This document shows positions 59,548 through 64,000 of a stretch of DNA of 64,000 nucleotides, one piece after another; the stretch's first letter is position 1; each line of letters starts with the position of its first letter. Both the position numbers and the translations under genes were made by a program. The notes beneath the pieces were generated by a model. The model had not been told where the DNA came from, did not search any database, and worked only from the letters and a program-made list of their open reading frames with translations. The DNA is from Rhodanobacter glycinis. Lineage in GTDB: Bacteria; Pseudomonadota; Gammaproteobacteria; Xanthomonadales; Rhodanobacteraceae. The stretch spans positions 141,693-205,692 of the forward strand of contig NZ_FOSR01000001.1 of assembly GCF_900114325.1 (NCBI RefSeq), given 5' to 3'.

Positions 59548-59717
59548 GTGAGCTCCAATTGAGGCTTCTTTAACGGGTGGGGGTACGTCTGCGCACGCTG
59601 TGTCCAACGCATGACGTTCGCCATCTTCGTCGCGCGGGAATTGCGCGTCACGTGTCGTTCGTCGTGCTTCGTCGAATACAGTCTGAACCACGCTCGTCAG
59701 GCGTGGTGATGCAGCAG

Positions 59718-59746
59718 ACTATACCGACCAGTTTACAATTTGTCGC
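59718..59746 (-). promoter_or_regulatory. Candidate promoter and operator of the RND pump operon
   Basis: On the minus strand, GCGACA (59746-59741) and TATAGT (59723-59718) are 17 bases apart. Over the spacer and -35 lies an imperfect 19-base palindrome, GACCAGTTTACAATTTGTC (59726-59744), with 13 of 19 positions symmetric. This resembles TetR-type operators. No regulator gene is adjacent; the divergent neighbour is the glutamate dehydrogenase gene. Confidence 0.5.
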
Positions 59747-60058
59747 GTGCATGAATCCAGTCCCATGTGCGTTGCGCAAAGCCTCACGGCGCGGGTAGCG
59801 GCATGCGATACGAAACCGCAGGTGAACGACGGGCGCCACGATGCGTGCGGGTGGGGGGCGTCGCCTCGTGGTGACAGCGCAAGTCAAGTCGCGTGGGTGC
59901 AACGTCGACGTGTCCGGATGTCGTCGCGATGGATCTTCGGGAACGCGTTTGCCATGCGCCCACGCATGGCGCGTCTTATGGATAAGCGGAATGTCGAGGC
60001 GTATCCTTTAACGGATTTTTGCTCTCACCCATTCCGTTTCCACTGACAGTTGAGTGCC

Positions 60059-63000
60059 ATGAATGCGATCCGTGCGGCTAGCGACGTTCCCCTGCCATCC
60101 GAAGTTTTCCAGGAACTGAAAAAAAGCGGTTTCCCGACCCAGCGCCTTGATGAGGCGCAATTTTTTATCAGCGCCTTTTTCGCGCGGGTGTCCGCCAATG
60201 ATTGCGCGCTGCACGCGCCGGCGACCTGGGCCACGTTGATCGCCGGCCTGCTCGATTTCGTGCAGCAGCGCGAGCCGGGCCGGGCTTCCGTGCGGGTGGT
60301 ATCCGCCGATGTCGGTGGCCGTCACCTGTTGCAGGTGGTGACCGACGACATGCCGTTCCTGGTCGACACGGTAAGCATGGTGGTTTCGGCCAGCACGTCG
60401 ATCCACGTGGTGATCCATCCCGTACTCAAGGCAGTGCGTGATGCTGCGGGGCGCTTGCAGCGCTTTGACGATGCGGCCGGCCATGCCGAGTCGGTGATGT
60501 ACTTCGAGATCGACCCGTTGGCCGACCAGGCTGCGCAGGAACAACTGCGCGCCGGCGTGGAAGCGGCGCTGGACGATGTGCGGCTGGCCGTGGACGACTG
60601 GGCCGCGATGCGCAGCAAGATGCTGGCGATCGCCGGGGAACTGCCGCAGCGCAAGCCGGCGCTGGACCCGGAAGAGGCGCACGAGGCGTCGGAATTCCTG
60701 CGTTGGCTGGCCGACGACAACTTCACCTTCCTCGGTTACCGCGAATATGAAGTGACCGAAGCGGAAGGCGACCGCGTGCTGCGCGCGCGCGATGCGTCGG
60801 GCATGGGCATCCTGCGCGGTCGCGAGCGCTCGGTGGCACCGCGTTCGCTGCGCACCCTGGCGGCGAGCGAGCTGCCGCATTCCGGCGCCACCGACGCGAT
60901 CATCCTGACCAAGACCAACGCGCGCTCGCATGTGCATCGCGCCGGTCACATGGATTACATCGGCGTGCTGCAGTTCGACGCCGCTGGCAAGCCGGTCTCG
61001 GAGCAACGCTTCCTCGGCCTGTTCTCCTCCAATGCCTACATGGCGCGCCCGCAGGACGTGCCGCTGGTGCGTCACAAGGTGGAAGCGGTGCTGTCGCGTT
61101 CCGGCCTGAAGCGCGATGCCTATTCGGGCAAGTCGCTGCGCCACATCGTGGAGACGCTACCGCACGACGAACTGTTCCAGGGCAGCGAGGACGAATTGCT
61201 GGCCGTTTCCACCGGCATCCTCGAACTGCGCCAGCGTGCGCAGACCCGCTTGTTCGTGCGTCGCGACCGTTATGGCCGCTTCTTCACCTGCCTGGTGTTC
61301 GTGCCGCGCGAGCGCTTCAGCACCACGGTGCGCGAGCGCATCGAGGCGATGCTGCGCGAAACCTTCCATGGCGAAAGTCTGGATTCCAACGTGCTGATGG
61401 GCGAATCCGCGCTGGCACGGTTGCATGTCACCGTGCGTCCGCACCCGGGCGACCAGCCGGTGTTCGACGTGCACGAGCTGGAAAACCGCTTGCTGCAGAT
61501 CGTGCGCAACTGGCACGACAGCTTGCGCGAAAATCTCGTGCGCGATCTAGGCGAGGCGCAGGGCGTGGCCTTGCTCAACCGTTTCGGCAAGGTGTTGCCG
61601 GCCGGCTACATCGAGGAAGTGTCGCCCGAAGCGGCCGCTTCCGATGTGCGTGCCATGGCTACGCTGAAGGCCGACGATGCACTGCACGTGCAGTTGTACC
61701 AGGACGCGCGCGACCAGAGCCTGCGCTTCAAGGTGATCCACTTCGGCGCGCCGATTCCGCTGTCCGAAGCCTTGCCGATGCTGGAGAACATGGGCGTGCG
61801 CATGCTGGCCGAGCATGTCTACACGCTGGAGAGTGATGAGCGTCCGCTGACCATCCATGATTTCGAGCTGAAGCCGAAAGCGCCGATGGCGTTCGAGCTG
61901 GCGCATGTGGCCGAGCGCTTCGAGCGCGGTTTCGAGGCCTTGTGGCGTGGCCAGGCCGAGAGCGACGGTTTCAACAACCTGGTGCTGTCGGCGCAGGCCG
62001 ACTGGCGCCAGGTGGCGGTGCTGCGCGGTTACTGCAAGTACCTGCAGCAGGTGGGCATCGCGTTCTCGCAGACCTACATGGAAGAAACGCTCAACCGCTA
62101 CCCGGCCATCGCCGGCGTGCTGATCGAGCTGTTCAACGCCAAGTTCGACCCGCAGCGCGAGCAGCTCGACGCCGCGACCCGCGAGCAGGCTGGCGAAGCG
62201 CTGCGTCGCGAGATGAAGGCGCTGATCCCGGAAGCCACGCAGAAGGCGAAGCCCGAGCTGATCGACGGCATGGTCGCCGTGTTGGCCAAGCCGCGCGCGC
62301 AGCAGGTCGAGGTGCTGTGGGATGCCCTGAAGTCGTTGCTGGACAACGTGGCCAGCCTCGACGACGAGCGCATCATCAAGAGCTACATGGACGTGATCCA
62401 TGCCACGCTGCGTACCAGCTACTTCCAGCTGTGGAATGGCGCCGCGCGTCACTACATCAGCTTCAAGTTCGATTCGCACCAGGTCCCGGACGCGCCCAAG
62501 CCGGTGCCGTTCCGCGAGATCTGGGTGTACTCGCCGCGGGTTGAGGGTATCCACCTGCGCTTCGGCGCCGTGGCGCGCGGTGGCCTGCGCTGGTCCGACC
62601 GCCGCGAGGATTTCCGAACCGAGGTGCTGGGCCTGGTCAAGGCGCAGATGGTGAAGAACACCGTGATCGTGCCGGTGGGCTCCAAGGGTGGCTTCTTCGT
62701 CAAGAAGCCACCGGTAGGCGGCGACCGTGACGCGCAGCAGGCCGAAGGCATCGCCTGCTACAAGCTGTTCATCAACGGTCTGCTGGATATCACCGACAAC
62801 CTGGTCGAAGGCAAGCTGGTGCCGCCGCACGACGTGGTGCGCCACGACGAGGACGACCCCTACCTGGTGGTGGCCGCCGACAAGGGCACGGCCACGTTTT
62901 CCGACATCGCCAACGCCATCTCCACCGAGCACGGCTACTGGCTGGATGACGCGTTCGCTTCCGGCGGTTCGCACGGTTACGACCACAAGGGCATGGGCAT

Positions 63001-64000
63001 CACCGCCAAGGGTGCGTGGGAGTCGGTCAAGCGCCACTTCCGTGCGCTGGGTCGCGACAGCCAGAGCGAGGACTTCACCTGCGTCGGCATCGGCGACATG
63101 TCCGGCGACGTGTTCGGCAACGGCATGCTGCTGTCCGAGCACATCCGCCTGCTGGCCGCGTTCGACCATCGCCACATCTTCCTCGACCCGAACCCCGATG
63201 CGGCGAAGTCCTTCGTCGAGCGCCAGCGCATGTTCAAGGTGCCGCGCTCGAGCTGGGAGGATTACGACAAGTCGCTGATCTCCGCCGGTGGCGGCATCTA
63301 TCCGCGCAGCGTGAAATCGATTCCGATTTCACCGGAAGTGCGTACGGTGTTGGGCCTGAAGCCTGATGTCGAACACCTGTCGCCGAACGAATTGCTCAGC
63401 GCCATCCTCAAGGCGCCGGTCGACCTGCTGTGGAACGGCGGCATTGGTACTTACGTGAAATCGTCGGTCGAAACGCAGGCTGACGTGGGCGATCGTGCCA
63501 ACAACGCCATCCGCATCAACGGCGGGGAGCTGCGTTGCAAGATCGTGGGCGAAGGCGGCAACCTGGGCTTCACCCAGAAGGGGCGCATCGAAGCGGCACA
63601 CCAGGGCGTGCTGCTCAACACCGACTTCATCGACAACTCCGCCGGCGTGGACACCTCCGACCACGAGGTGAACATCAAGATCCTGCTCAACGATGCCGTG
63701 CAGCGCGGCGAGTTGAGCTTCGACGGTCGCAATACCCAGCTGGCGTCGATGACCGACGAGGTCGGCCAGCTGGTGCTGTGGGACAACTATCGCCAGAACC
63801 AGGCGATCACCCTGATGGAGCACCAGTCGGCGCACCGCATCGGTTCGCTGGCCCACTTCATCCGCACGCTGGAAGCCGAGGGCACGCTGGATCGCCAGGT
63901 CGAGAACCTGCCCGGCGAAGCCGAGCTGACCGAGCGCAAGGCGCGCGGGCAGGGCATGACCCGGCCGGAACTGTCGGTGCTGCTGTCCTACGACAAGATC
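60059..64000 (+). CDS. gdh: NAD-specific glutamate dehydrogenase, large type (partial, cut by window end)
   Basis: The first 1314 codons of a very large GDH (the family is about 1600 residues), which deaminates L-glutamate to 2-oxoglutarate with NAD. The N terminus MNAIRAASDVPLPSEVFQEL is followed by a long regulatory region (VTDDMPFLVDTVSM). The catalytic part has VEGIHLRFGAVARGGLRWSDRREDFRTEVLGL, GSKGGFFVKKPP and FSDIANAIS with DFTCVGIGDMSGDVFGNGML. The Lys in VGSKGGF is the expected catalytic region. The frame is open to base 64000, so the stop lies outside. The ATG at 60059 is the only plausible start. Confidence 0.96.
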   Translation, partial: MNAIRAASDVPLPSEVFQELKKSGFPTQRLDEAQFFISAFFARVSANDCALHAPATWATLIAGLLDFVQQREPGRASVRVVSADVGGRHLLQVVTDDMPFLVDTVSMVVSASTSIHVVIHPVLKAVRDAAGRLQRFDDAAGHAESVMYFEIDPLADQAAQEQLRAGVEAALDDVRLAVDDWAAMRSKMLAIAGELPQRKPALDPEEAHEASEFLRWLADDNFTFLGYREYEVTEAEGDRVLRARDASGMGILRGRERSVAPRSLRTLAASELPHSGATDAIILTKTNARSHVHRAGHMDYIGVLQFDAAGKPVSEQRFLGLFSSNAYMARPQDVPLVRHKVEAVLSRSGLKRDAYSGKSLRHIVETLPHDELFQGSEDELLAVSTGILELRQRAQTRLFVRRDRYGRFFTCLVFVPRERFSTTVRERIEAMLRETFHGESLDSNVLMGESALARLHVTVRPHPGDQPVFDVHELENRLLQIVRNWHDSLRENLVRDLGEAQGVALLNRFGKVLPAGYIEEVSPEAAASDVRAMATLKADDALHVQLYQDARDQSLRFKVIHFGAPIPLSEALPMLENMGVRMLAEHVYTLESDERPLTIHDFELKPKAPMAFELAHVAERFERGFEALWRGQAESDGFNNLVLSAQADWRQVAVLRGYCKYLQQVGIAFSQTYMEETLNRYPAIAGVLIELFNAKFDPQREQLDAATREQAGEALRREMKALIPEATQKAKPELIDGMVAVLAKPRAQQVEVLWDALKSLLDNVASLDDERIIKSYMDVIHATLRTSYFQLWNGAARHYISFKFDSHQVPDAPKPVPFREIWVYSPRVEGIHLRFGAVARGGLRWSDRREDFRTEVLGLVKAQMVKNTVIVPVGSKGGFFVKKPPVGGDRDAQQAEGIACYKLFINGLLDITDNLVEGKLVPPHDVVRHDEDDPYLVVAADKGTATFSDIANAISTEHGYWLDDAFASGGSHGYDHKGMGITAKGAWESVKRHFRALGRDSQSEDFTCVGIGDMSGDVFGNGMLLSEHIRLLAAFDHRHIFLDPNPDAAKSFVERQRMFKVPRSSWEDYDKSLISAGGGIYPRSVKSIPISPEVRTVLGLKPDVEHLSPNELLSAILKAPVDLLWNGGIGTYVKSSVETQADVGDRANNAIRINGGELRCKIVGEGGNLGFTQKGRIEAAHQGVLLNTDFIDNSAGVDTSDHEVNIKILLNDAVQRGELSFDGRNTQLASMTDEVGQLVLWDNYRQNQAITLMEHQSAHRIGSLAHFIRTLEAEGTLDRQVENLPGEAELTERKARGQGMTRPELSVLLSYDKI

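Overview
The window is GC-rich (roughly 65%), densely coding chromosomal DNA with no phage, plasmid or CRISPR features. Gene content and order (murJ-ribF-ileS-lspA-ispH followed by a minor-pilin/PilY1 cluster, recC-recB-recD, a methionine synthase split into two genes beside an ArsR-methyltransferase fusion, a large NAD-glutamate dehydrogenase, a TonB receptor next to a GH20 hexosaminidase) point to a gammaproteobacterium of the Xanthomonadales/Lysobacterales, most likely Rhodanobacteraceae (Rhodanobacter or Dyella type). This placement rests on protein similarity recalled from memory, not on a search.

Layout. 0-6 kb: crotonase-fold enzymes, an FKBP isomerase, an overlapping DUF1289-Nudix-rhodanese operon and a DUF4139 protein. 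6-12 kb: TonB-dependent receptor, hairpin, secreted beta-N-acetylhexosaminidase, GNAT. 12-18 kb: uvrA with an overlapping thioesterase gene, a 14-TM drug exporter, a DUF2059 protein. 18-21.7 kb: rplU-rpmA-obgE, a small lipoprotein and rpsT (TTG start). 21.9-29.6 kb: murJ, ribF, ileS, lspA, ispH. 29.7-38.2 kb: a 67-residue orphan, tRNA-Thr(CGT), then fimT-pilV-pilW-pilX-pilY1-pilE for type IV pilus priming and the tip adhesin. 38.3-47.6 kb: recC-recB-recD on the minus strand with overlapping ends. 47.8-48.4 kb: tRNA-Val(CAC) and a LAB_N membrane protein. 48.5-53.4 kb: ArsR-methyltransferase regulator and the two halves of MetH. 53.6-64 kb: acyl-CoA dehydrogenase, an RND efflux pump with its adaptor, and the first 1314 codons of NAD-glutamate dehydrogenase, cut by the window end.

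The most unusual feature is the load of short palindromic repeats. I see at least six families, called A to F here: A (CCTCTCC/GGAGAGG pairs, five copies), B (GGGGGTCAGAGTCA, one), C (GTCATTCC/GGAATGAC, three), D (GTAGGAGC/GCTCCTAC, REPIN-like, six), E (GAGTGAG purine-rich, three) and F (a 162-bp near-palindrome between murJ and ribF). Most lie between genes, but three families sit in frame inside housekeeping genes: A in ileS, B in recC and C in recD. A D copy also supplies the recD stop codon. These copies add peptide segments to essential or repair proteins without breaking the frame, and they are the best lead in the window.

Promoter, operator and terminator calls come from visual matching only. 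Functions are family-level assignments.
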